From: Mycobacterium florentinum
GTDB lineage: Bacteria > Actinomycetota > Actinomycetes > Mycobacteriales > Mycobacteriaceae
DNA length: 64,000 nucleotides
Assembly: GCF_010730355.1 (NCBI RefSeq)
Contig: NZ_AP022576.1
Coordinates: 3,410,001-3,474,000, forward strand
Direction: 5' to 3'
The position numbers and the translations under genes are program-made. The stretch's first letter is position 1, and the number at the start of each line of letters is the position of its first letter. The notes beneath the pieces are model-generated. The model made no database searches, was not told the origin of the DNA, and worked only from the letters and a program-made list of their open reading frames with translations. Shown one piece after another: positions 1-7,268 of this stretch.

Positions 1-354
1 GCGGGGTTGGCCGAGCGGCTGCGCGAGGCCGCGCCGGACGGAGTCGACGCGTTCATCGACCTGTTCGGCCCGGACTACGTGCAGCTCGCCGTGGATCTCG
101 GGGTCGCACCGCAGCGCATCGACACGATCATCTCCTTTCAGAAAGCCGGCGAAGTCGGCGCCAAAACCGAAGGCAGCACTGACGCGTCCACCCCGGAAGT
201 GCTGACCGAGATCGCCGACCTGATCGTCAGCGGCGCCGTCGATTTCGATATCGCCGCGACCTTTCCGCTGGAGCGGGTGGCCGATGCCTTCGAGGAACTC
301 GAACGCCGGCACACGCACGGCAAGATCGTGCTGCTGCCCAACGGTTCGCGCTGA
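1..354 (+). CDS. Zinc-binding dehydrogenase / quinone oxidoreductase, C-terminal part
   Basis: The open frame runs in from the left edge, so the N-terminus lies outside the window. The visible 118 residues resemble the end of an MDR-family NADPH:quinone reductase or alcohol dehydrogenase: the last part of the Rossmann domain, a segment with FDIAATFPLERVADAFEEL, and the usual closing HGKIVLLP strand. The substrate cannot be inferred from this part. The stop codon is 3 bp from the stop of the convergent transporter gene, so the two genes meet tail to tail. Confidence 0.8.
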   Translation, partial: AGLAERLREAAPDGVDAFIDLFGPDYVQLAVDLGVAPQRIDTIISFQKAGEVGAKTEGSTDASTPEVLTEIADLIVSGAVDFDIAATFPLERVADAFEELERRHTHGKIVLLPNGSR

Positions 355-357
355 CCG

Positions 358-2001
358 TCAGCCGACGCCGAGCTCGACGATCTTCATCACCACAAAGACG
401 GCGGCCAGCACCAGGTAGCCGCGCAGGATCAACAGGCCGGTCCGGTGGATCGGTGAAAGAGCCGGGCGGTCAAGAGAACTCAGGTTCGGAGTCTGCCAAG
501 TCTGCTGCTCCTGCCTGCGCAGCGCCCGGCTTTCGGCACGGCCAACCGGCGAGCCGAGTTTGGCCGCGCGAGTGTCGCTGTACCACTGGTCGCCGATGAT
601 CGCCACGGCGCCGCAAAGTACGCCGACCGCCGCACCTGCCACGAGCCCACCCTCGAGGCTCGCCGTGGACAGGGCCGGGAAGAACGTGGTCGCCGTCAAA
701 GCCAGCGACAGCAGCACCAGCGCCCACACGATCGCCCAGGCAATGACGTTCTGCCGCAACGTGTTCACCCACGGCCCCAGTATCGCCCGGTCATTACAGA
801 GCAACACCAGGAACACCGTCGCTGACGGCAACAAGATGCCGGCCAGCGCCTGCACGCCCTGGGTGACCAGCCCGAGGATGTGATCGGGACTGAACGCCAC
901 CGCGGCCGACGCCACGAGCAAGAGCGCGTAGCCGCCGTAGAACCACGGCGCCTCGCTGATCTTCCAGTGCAGTGAGTGCCGCTTGCCCATCGCGTCGCCG
1001 ATGGCATAGGTGGTGGCCAGCCCAATTGCGTTGGCCCCGATCAGCGAACCGTCCAGCAGGATGATCGCGAACAGCACGCCCACCGGGTGGCGCAGGCCGC
1101 TGGCGACCGCACCGGCATCGGTGAAGCTGCCGGTGCTGCCGGTGAGGCCGAAGGCGGTCACCGCCATCAGCGCCGTCGCCCCGACAATGACCACGACGAT
1201 CCCGATGATCAAATCGGCCCGCGCGTAAGGAATCCAGCGCGCGGTGATGCGCTTGTCGACGACGTTGGACTGCTGGAAGAACAACTGCCACGGCGCGACA
1301 GTGGTCCCCACGATCGCGATGATCAACAGCAGGACGGTGGAGTTGAGTCCTCCCGGAAACTGTGGAACCAGCCCGCCGACAGCTACTTTCGTGCTCGGAT
1401 GCACCAGCAGGACCATCGGGATCATCACCACGTTCACCGCGATCAGCAGGAACATCAGCCCTTCCCAGCGCCGGAACGAGCCCCCTGCCACCACTGCGAA
1501 CAGCAGTACGGCGGCGGCGGGGATCGCAATGATCTTCGGGCAGCCCAGGAATCCCAACGCGAGTGCGACACCGATGAATTCGGTGACGATCGTAAGGGCG
1601 TTCAGAACCACCAGATCACCGACGCTGAATGCACCCCAGAACTTTCCGAAACGCTCGAAGATCAGGCGTGCGTGCCCGACTCGGGCGACCGCACCCAAGC
1701 GCAGCACCATCTCCTGGTTGACGTACAGCACCGGAATCAGCAAGGCCAGCGTCCACAACAGGTTCATCCCGTAGTCCTGACCGGCTTGGGCGTACGTCGC
1801 GACGCCGCCGGCGTCGTTGTCGCCCACCATGACAATCAATCCGGGACCGGTGATGACCATCAGCGTGCGCAACCGCCGCCACCAGCCGCGCAACGCGCCG
1901 TCGTCGTCACGGCCGATGCGGCCGAACGCTCCGATGATGTCGCCGGTGTGCGCGGAATCCAGCACTGGCCAGTCACCCTGCCGGGTGGAAATCAAAGTCA
2001 T
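358..2001 (-). CDS. NRAMP-related divalent metal transporter, probably Mg2+ type (NRMT-like)
   Basis: A 547-residue polytopic protein of the SLC11/NRAMP fold with about 11 membrane helices after a cytoplasmic N-tail of about 45 residues. The metal-site motifs are not canonical. The TM1 motif DPGN is DAGG here (residues 63-66), and the TM6 motif MPH(N) is APWQ (236-239), so the metal-binding Asn and the soft-metal Met are Gly and Ala. These changes mark the NRAMP-related magnesium transporter clade rather than Mn/Fe importers. An M-box Mg2+ riboswitch lies upstream on the same strand, with a 71-residue ORF between. The ATG at 2001 is preceded by a weak purine stretch. Mg2+ as substrate is inferred from both signals; Mn2+ transport remains possible. 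Confidence 0.85.
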   Translation of the reverse strand: MTLISTRQGDWPVLDSAHTGDIIGAFGRIGRDDDGALRGWWRRLRTLMVITGPGLIVMVGDNDAGGVATYAQAGQDYGMNLLWTLALLIPVLYVNQEMVLRLGAVARVGHARLIFERFGKFWGAFSVGDLVVLNALTIVTEFIGVALALGFLGCPKIIAIPAAAVLLFAVVAGGSFRRWEGLMFLLIAVNVVMIPMVLLVHPSTKVAVGGLVPQFPGGLNSTVLLLIIAIVGTTVAPWQLFFQQSNVVDKRITARWIPYARADLIIGIVVVIVGATALMAVTAFGLTGSTGSFTDAGAVASGLRHPVGVLFAIILLDGSLIGANAIGLATTYAIGDAMGKRHSLHWKISEAPWFYGGYALLLVASAAVAFSPDHILGLVTQGVQALAGILLPSATVFLVLLCNDRAILGPWVNTLRQNVIAWAIVWALVLLSLALTATTFFPALSTASLEGGLVAGAAVGVLCGAVAIIGDQWYSDTRAAKLGSPVGRAESRALRRQEQQTWQTPNLSSLDRPALSPIHRTGLLILRGYLVLAAVFVVMKIVELGVG

Positions 2002-2054
2002 GGGATTCTCGCTGTCTGAATAGTTCGGGCTATACGGGTTGGGTGTTCAACGTG

Positions 2055-2094
2055 CCCCAGCGGCGGGCCCTGGATCCCCCGCCCGCCGCTGGGG
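2055..2094. repeat. 14-bp perfect inverted repeat upstream of the transporter gene
   Basis: Two 14-bp arms (2055-2068 and 2081-2094; left arm CCCCAGCGGCGGGC) pair perfectly around a 12-nt loop. The hairpin lies between the stop of the 71-residue ORF and the start of the NRAMP-related gene. No U-tract follows on the minus strand. It could be an intrinsic terminator of the U-less kind, a processing site or an attenuator; the sequence does not decide. Confidence 0.7.
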
Positions 2095-2111
2095 ACCGCT
2101 GGCGGAACGAA

Positions 2112-2327
2112 TCACCGGTGGTTGCCCACACTGTCCGATGACTCTCCGCCCGGCGCGGCCGAGAGCACGGCGATCGGCGTCAGCGACACATACAGGTTCG
2201 CCCGCTCTTCGGGCGTCGGGATGTGCATGGCGCACAACCTGTTTGTCAGCAGCCGACCCGCACGCAGCATCGACCGTCCGCGCAACTTTCCACGACTGCG
2301 AATACGCTGCACAACAACAAAAGTCAT
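2112..2327 (-). CDS. Small basic protein downstream of M-box riboswitch
   Basis: A 71-residue ORF with an ATG at 2327 preceded by a good ribosome site (AGGGGAA, 2332-2338). The frame is open a further 13 codons upstream, but the ribosome site favours this start. The N-terminal half is basic (VVVQRIRSRGKLRGR), followed by a hydrophilic middle and a short hydrophobic stretch (LYVSLTPIAVLS). I do not recognise a domain. It lies between a Mg2+ riboswitch and a probable Mg2+ transporter. In M. tuberculosis a small ORF (Rv1535) also follows an M-box, and this may be an analogue, but that is a comparison of position rather than an alignment. Confidence 0.65.
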   Translation of the reverse strand: MTFVVVQRIRSRGKLRGRSMLRAGRLLTNRLCAMHIPTPEERANLYVSLTPIAVLSAAPGGESSDSVGNHR

Positions 2328-2440
2328 GATCTTCCCCTGTCGGAAGTCCGACCGGTTCATCGACACGCTAAATGCAACCCGGCATCGGCCGTACCCGTCG
2401 ACCGTGAATACGGTTGTGGGACGGCACAGATTGAGCTGCG

Positions 2441-2512
2441 TCAGCAGATAGAAATGCCGGAACCGGTGCGGTTCAAGATGGATTTCGGATGGGAACTATC
2501 GCCGGGACTCAT
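2441..2512 (-). CDS. Possible 23-codon leader peptide in the M-box 5' UTR
   Basis: About 100 nt after the riboswitch aptamer there is an ATG (2512) with a strong Shine-Dalgarno (GAGGAGG, 2523-2529, 10 nt upstream) opening a 23-codon frame that starts MSPGDSSHPKS and ends in TGA at 2441. It precedes the 71-residue ORF by about 110 nt. No homology is known to me. The ribosome site is the main support. It could be a regulatory upstream ORF of the expression platform or a chance frame. Confidence 0.35.
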   Translation of the reverse strand: MSPGDSSHPKSILNRTGSGISIC

Positions 2513-2610
2513 CTCGCCCTCACCTCCTCACGGCCATGACACACGCGGGTGTCGTCACATCACACGCGGGAGAGGTACGAATGCCGGGCGATGAGCCCGT
2601 CGGCCGCACC

Positions 2611-2772
2611 CCTCTCGTCGGAGCTTCGGCACTGCACGGCGTATCTGGACCATGTCCAGAAGCCACTTGGGCTCAACCCTTGTGTCCGGGAAGAGCTGTC
2701 CTGACCCGGGGCGTCTCTCGACGTTCGGGGTCAGTGGCCTGTGTCCGTGCAGACGCCTCACCTACCGAGGTG
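2611..2772 (-). promoter_or_regulatory. M-box (ykoK) magnesium riboswitch
   Basis: Read on the minus strand, this segment carries the conserved blocks of the M-box aptamer in order. GGTAGGTGAGGCGTCT lies at the 5' side (about 2752-2768). GAGAGACGCC and GGGTCAGGACAG are in the middle. A CTGGACATGGTCCAG hairpin follows, and the closing block is CAGTGCCGAAGCTC (2621-2634). The 5' CCTCG and 3' CGAGAGG ends can form P1. M-box RNAs bind Mg2+ and usually repress Mg2+ transport genes when Mg2+ is plentiful. Downstream on the same strand are a possible leader peptide, a small ORF and an NRAMP-related transporter. The expression platform is not clear; direct repeats of CCCGCGTGTG (about 2540-2575) lie just after the aptamer. 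Confidence 0.93.
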
Positions 2773-2912
2773 CTTGCCTGTCCATGCTGGCACTGCCACC
2801 CACTGCTCGTCAAACTCCCTAGCGATCTCTTTACGCGGGGCGTGGCCCGCGTCACATTGACTGATCGCCGGTCATCGCCCGGGTAAAACCGCCGAGGCAT
2901 ACCCTCGAGGGC

Positions 2913-3572
2913 ATGGCCACAACCCTGCAAGACCCTCGCGTCGAGAGCGTGCTCGACCGGATGTACACCGAGACGAAGAACCAGATGGCGTTGCTGCGTG
3001 AGCGTCATGGTCAGTTCGACAAGCCGATGACCACCGCGGAGCGCACCGAGGCGATGAGCGAGTTCTACATCCCGGTGACGCCGGAGGCCGGCCGGCTGCT
3101 CTACGCGCTGGTGCGAGCAACCCGTCCCACGACGGTTGTCGAGTTCGGAATGTCGTTCGGTATCTCGGCCATTCATCTCGCGGCGGCGGTCCGCGACAAC
3201 GGCGTCGGGCGGGTGGTGACCACGGAGCTCAGCGCGAGCAAGATTGCGGCCGCGAAGAAGACGTTCGCCGAGACCGGCCTGGACGACGTGATCACGATTC
3301 TTGAAGGCGATGCGCTGACCACGCTCGAGGGTAAGGACGGACCGGTCGAATTCGTCTTGCTAGACGGCTGGAAGGACCTGTACCTTCCGGTGATCAAGCT
3401 GCTCGAACCCCGGCTCACCACAGGCGCTTTGGTGATCGCCGACAACGCCAGCGCGCCCGACATGGCGCCGTATCTCCAACTCGTGCGCGATCCGGCCAAC
3501 GGCTACACCAGCTTCAATTTCCTGGTCCGGGAAAGCGACAGCATGGAAGTCAGCTGCCGCACCGACGAGTAG
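2913..3572 (+). CDS. Class I SAM-dependent O-methyltransferase
   Basis: A 219-residue methyltransferase of the O-methyltransferase family 3 type. The SAM motif I is VVEFGMSFGISAIHL (about 75-89), an acidic residue follows in the TTELSAS segment, and the LLDGWKDLY motif (149-157) carries the Asp that in this family helps bind a divalent metal. Length fits the family (about 220). The methyl acceptor is unknown. Divergent from the M-box transcript and tail-to-tail with the acyltransferase gene, it appears monocistronic. A TTGACT element near 2856 could be its -35. Confidence 0.85.
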   Translation: MATTLQDPRVESVLDRMYTETKNQMALLRERHGQFDKPMTTAERTEAMSEFYIPVTPEAGRLLYALVRATRPTTVVEFGMSFGISAIHLAAAVRDNGVGRVVTTELSASKIAAAKKTFAETGLDDVITILEGDALTTLEGKDGPVEFVLLDGWKDLYLPVIKLLEPRLTTGALVIADNASAPDMAPYLQLVRDPANGYTSFNFLVRESDSMEVSCRTDE

Positions 3573-3575
3573 TCC

Positions 3576-5573
3576 CTAGCGCAGCGACTCTTCGAGCCAC
3601 GGCGTCAGCCACTTGACCCCCTCCGGGGTCAAGTGGACGCCGTCACTGCGCACCTTGATGCCGTCGACCTTGGCGGTGTAAACGCCGTCGGGGCAAAGCT
3701 TTTTGTTCAGATCCAGGATCTGGACTCCTGGGTGCTGAGCAACGGTCTTGCGCAGCATGGCATTCCATTGGTTGACCCGGTCCGGCTGGTCCTCCGGGTA
3801 CAAGCGGCCGTCCGGCTTCTCACCGCCCCGGCTGTACGGCGCGGTGGCCACGATCACGCGAACTCCGCTGGCGCTCACGATGTTCAGTGCGCGCTCCAGC
3901 TCGGCGTTGAGATACGCGTCGAACGTCGGATCGCCGATGTGGGTCCACTGACCTTCGTTGACCCGGTCCACCGTCTCCCAGCGCCCGATGATCAGCAGCG
4001 CGACGTCCGGCTGGTCCTGATTGATCTGCGTTGCCCACCTGCCGGGCCAGGTGTCGCATTCGGCACGCTGATCCAGGGTTTGGCCGATGTAGCGGTACGG
4101 GGTGCCGCGCACCAGGCTGCACCCGATGACGGTGTGGTCGAGGAACGCGAATCCGGGCGTCGGCGGAAGAAAGTGCATCCAGGTCCACCCGATCGAGTCA
4201 CCGAATACCGAAACGGTGAACGGCCGGTTGGGGTTTCGCGGCCCGACCGGGCGACTCCCACCCGGCGTGGCCGAGGACACCGCGGCGACCGACGAAACGT
4301 CCGGCGGCAGGCCGGGCTCGCGTAGACGTGGGCCGACCGGAATCAGCAGCAAGGTGATCGCGGCGGCGCTGGCGACGGTGGCGGCGGCCAGCGGCAGCAA
4401 CGCCACCAGGGCCGGCCGCCAGCGTCGGACGGGTTGTTCGATCAGCCAGTAGGAGGCGCCGGCCACCGCCAACGTGAGCCCGCACCGCGCGGCGAACAGC
4501 GGCAATCCCGACCATCCGGTGCGTTCGCCGTTGAGCGCCAGAAAGATTGGCCAGTGCCACAGGTAGACGCCGTAGGAGACGGTGCCCAGCCACACCAGCG
4601 GGGGTGCGGCCAGGATGCGGGCGACCAACCCGCGCTGCTCCAGTGCCACCGGGGCCACCACGAGGACGGCCGCAATCGCGACCCCGATCAGCAAGCCGTG
4701 CCGGAAATCGCCGACGTTGCCCGTCGCGAAGTGAGCCGCGGCCGCCAGCCCCGCCACGCCGGCCATCGGCAGCACGCGGGCGACACGGCGCCCCCAGCGA
4801 CTGCGGATCATGCACCAGCCTCGGTTCAGCGACGGCCAATCCCTTACCAGCAGGGCCGCTGCCGCAGAGCCGACCAGCAAGGCCTGCGCGCGCGTATCGG
4901 TGCCGAAGTAGATGCGGTCGCGCGTGGTGTCAGAGACGAAGACGATGGCGGCCGCCGCGGAGGCCAGCGCGCCCAGGGTGGCGATCACGAAGATGGCGAA
5001 CCGCACCCCACCGACGGTGGCCCGCATGAAGTAGCGCTTGGCCCGCGCGGCCAGCAGCAGGGTGACCACGATCAGCAGGACCGGCCAGACGAAGTAGTAC
5101 TGTTCCTCAACGCCGAGCGACCAGGCGTGCTGCAGCGGCGACGGCGGCGCCCCCTGCGTGAAGTAGTCGGTCTTCTGCGCGACGAAACGCCAGTTCGCCA
5201 CCCAGAGGAACGCGGCGATCGCATCGTCGCGTAACCCGGTAAGGGCCTGGGCGGGAAGCAGTTCGCGGGCCGCGCCCACGGCGAGCACCATCAGCACCAG
5301 CGCGGGCAGCAGCCGGCGGGCACGACGAATCCAGAATCCGGTCAGATCGATGCGTCCGGTGCGCCCGAGCTCGTCCAGCAACAGCGAGGTGATCAGGAAT
5401 CCGCTGAGCACGAAGAAGACGTCGACGCCGAGGAACCCGCCGCTGATGCCGGGGATGCCGCCGTGGTCGGCGAGCACCAGGGCCACGGCTATCGCGCGCA
5501 GTCCATCGAGTGCGGGAATGCCGCTGCGTCGCTCGGGTTTATCCCAGATCGCCAGCCGGCCGACCCGACGCAC
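3576..5573 (-). CDS. Acyltransferase-3 membrane protein with C-terminal SGNH domain (OafA-like)
   Basis: A 665-residue fusion. The first 400 residues are the acyltransferase-3 domain, with the LDGLRAIAVALVLADHGG opening (catalytic-type His) and about ten membrane helices. The last 230 residues are an extracytoplasmic SGNH hydrolase domain, with block I GDSIGW and block V SDGVHL. Such proteins move acyl groups across the membrane and O-acylate cell-envelope glycans or glycolipids; M. tuberculosis Rv0111, Rv1254 and Rv1565c are the same type. The acceptor is not predictable. The GTG start at 5573 has no strong ribosome site, but no better start lies before the conserved opening. Confidence 0.88.
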   Translation of the reverse strand: MRRVGRLAIWDKPERRSGIPALDGLRAIAVALVLADHGGIPGISGGFLGVDVFFVLSGFLITSLLLDELGRTGRIDLTGFWIRRARRLLPALVLMVLAVGAARELLPAQALTGLRDDAIAAFLWVANWRFVAQKTDYFTQGAPPSPLQHAWSLGVEEQYYFVWPVLLIVVTLLLAARAKRYFMRATVGGVRFAIFVIATLGALASAAAAIVFVSDTTRDRIYFGTDTRAQALLVGSAAAALLVRDWPSLNRGWCMIRSRWGRRVARVLPMAGVAGLAAAAHFATGNVGDFRHGLLIGVAIAAVLVVAPVALEQRGLVARILAAPPLVWLGTVSYGVYLWHWPIFLALNGERTGWSGLPLFAARCGLTLAVAGASYWLIEQPVRRWRPALVALLPLAAATVASAAAITLLLIPVGPRLREPGLPPDVSSVAAVSSATPGGSRPVGPRNPNRPFTVSVFGDSIGWTWMHFLPPTPGFAFLDHTVIGCSLVRGTPYRYIGQTLDQRAECDTWPGRWATQINQDQPDVALLIIGRWETVDRVNEGQWTHIGDPTFDAYLNAELERALNIVSASGVRVIVATAPYSRGGEKPDGRLYPEDQPDRVNQWNAMLRKTVAQHPGVQILDLNKKLCPDGVYTAKVDGIKVRSDGVHLTPEGVKWLTPWLEESLR

Positions 5574-5700
5574 CGGGGCAACCCATCGATTCTGCCGAGC
5601 AGAAGACGCCGGTGCGGAGTACGTCCCGTCCGGCTCAGTGGTCGCTTTTAGCGCGCCTTGACCACTCTGATGTCCGACGCGGTAGTTGCTGCCGATACGT

Positions 5701-5741
5701 CGTCGCCCCTCCTCTTGATCTCAGCAAGCTTAGAGGCGACG
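5701..5741. terminator. Possible hairpin terminator after the catabolic minus-strand operon
   Basis: Arms CGTCGCC (5701-5707) and GGCGACG (5735-5741) can pair around a 27-nt loop in the gap between the aldehyde dehydrogenase stop (5809) and the acyltransferase start (5573). There is no U-tract. It is placed where the seven-gene minus-strand operon should end, but the stem is modest. Confidence 0.35.
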
Positions 5742-5808
5742 CCGTCGGATGCGGTGGAGACACGCGCCGGTTTTCCGCTGTCGTGCGTACGGATTTCGAC
5801 CTAAATTG

Positions 5809-7236
5809 TTAGGCCTTGTCAGGGGCGTAGCCGAGGGTGCTTTTGACTTCCAGATACTCGTGGAAGCCGAACTCGCTCCACTCCCGGCCGTTGCCGCTGC
5901 GCTTGTAGCCACCGAATGGTGCGTTCATGTCGAACGCGTGGTTGATCGTCACCCAGCCGGCGCGAATCTTGCGGGCAACCTCACGTGCCTTGTCGAGGTC
6001 GGCTCCGGAGACGAATCCGGCCAGGCCGTATTCGGTGTCATTGGCGATCTCGACCGCGTGGTCGAGGTCGTCGTAGCCGAGGATGCACAGCACCGGCCCG
6101 AAGATCTCCTCGCGCGCGATCGTCATGTCGTTGGTGACATGCGCGAAGACCGTCGGCTTGACGTAGTAGCCCTTGTCCAGCCCCGCCGGCCGGCCCGGGC
6201 CTCCGGTAACCACGGTCGCGCCCTCGTCGATGCCCTGCTGGATCAGCCGCTGGACCTTGTCGAATTGTGTCTTCGACGCCACCGGCCCGATCGCCCGCTT
6301 GTCGCCGGTGCCCACCCCGACCTGCTCGGCAGCCTCTTTCGCGATGGTAATGGCCTCCGCCATCCGGGAATTGGGCACCAGCATGCGCGTCGGCGCGTTA
6401 CAGCTCTGCCCCGAGTTCGGCATCATGTTGGCCACGCCGGCGCTGACGGCCTCGGCAAAGCCGGCGTCGTCGAGCACGATGTTGGGGCTCTTGCCGCCGA
6501 GCTCTTGAGTCACCCGCTTGACGGTCGGGGCGGCGAGCTTGGCCACCTCGATGCCGGCGCGGGTGGAGCCGGTGAACGACACCATGTCGATGTCGGGGTG
6601 GCTGGCCAGGGCCACGCCCACGCCCGCGCCGTCGCCATTGACCAGGTTGAACACCCCGGCAGGCACGCCCGCGGCGTCCAGAATCTCGGCGAAGATGTAG
6701 GGCGAATAGGGGGCCACCTCAGAGGGTTTCAGGACCACGGTGCAGCCGGTGGCCAACGCCGGGTAGACCTTGACCGCGACCTGGTTGATCGGCCAGTTCC
6801 AGGGAGTGATCAGGCCGCAGACGCCGATGGGCTCCTTGGCGATCAGCGTTGCCCCTTTGTGTTCCTCGAACGCAAAGTTCTTCAGGGCGTCGATGGCGGT
6901 GTTCAGGTGCCCGATCCCGAGAAAGACCTGCGGCCCCGCGGCCAGCGAGGGCGGCGCGCCGATTTCCTCGGTGACGGCCTGAGCGAGATCGTCCGCGCGC
7001 TTCTGGTATTCGGCGAGGATCGCCTGCAACAGGTCCAGGCGCTGTTCGCGGGTGCTCTGCGACCAGCCGGCGAAGGCCCGCCGCGCCGCTTTGACCGCCA
7101 CGTCGACATCGTCCGCCGACCCCAGCGAGATCTTGCCGGAAACCTGCTCGGTTGCCGGGTTCTCCACGTCGAAAGCGTTGGGCCGCAACGGGTCGACCCA
7201 CTGTCCGTCTATGTAGAACTTCAGGTATTCGCGCAT
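5809..7236 (-). CDS. NAD(P)-dependent aldehyde dehydrogenase
   Basis: A 475-residue member of the ALDH superfamily, full length. Catalytic residues are present: the general base Glu245 in VTQELGGKSPN and nucleophile Cys279 in NSGQSCN, plus PWNWP (145-149) and the FTGST cofactor motif (221-225). The ATG at 7236 has an AAAGGG ribosome site; the frame upstream of it is shadow sequence. Last gene of the minus-strand catabolic operon, 32 bp after the ThDP enzyme. It probably oxidises the aldehyde released by that enzyme to a carboxylic acid. Confidence 0.9.
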   Translation of the reverse strand: MREYLKFYIDGQWVDPLRPNAFDVENPATEQVSGKISLGSADDVDVAVKAARRAFAGWSQSTREQRLDLLQAILAEYQKRADDLAQAVTEEIGAPPSLAAGPQVFLGIGHLNTAIDALKNFAFEEHKGATLIAKEPIGVCGLITPWNWPINQVAVKVYPALATGCTVVLKPSEVAPYSPYIFAEILDAAGVPAGVFNLVNGDGAGVGVALASHPDIDMVSFTGSTRAGIEVAKLAAPTVKRVTQELGGKSPNIVLDDAGFAEAVSAGVANMMPNSGQSCNAPTRMLVPNSRMAEAITIAKEAAEQVGVGTGDKRAIGPVASKTQFDKVQRLIQQGIDEGATVVTGGPGRPAGLDKGYYVKPTVFAHVTNDMTIAREEIFGPVLCILGYDDLDHAVEIANDTEYGLAGFVSGADLDKAREVARKIRAGWVTINHAFDMNAPFGGYKRSGNGREWSEFGFHEYLEVKSTLGYAPDKA

Positions 7237-7268
7237 CGGATCGAACCCTTTCTTACTGAGTGTGGGCC

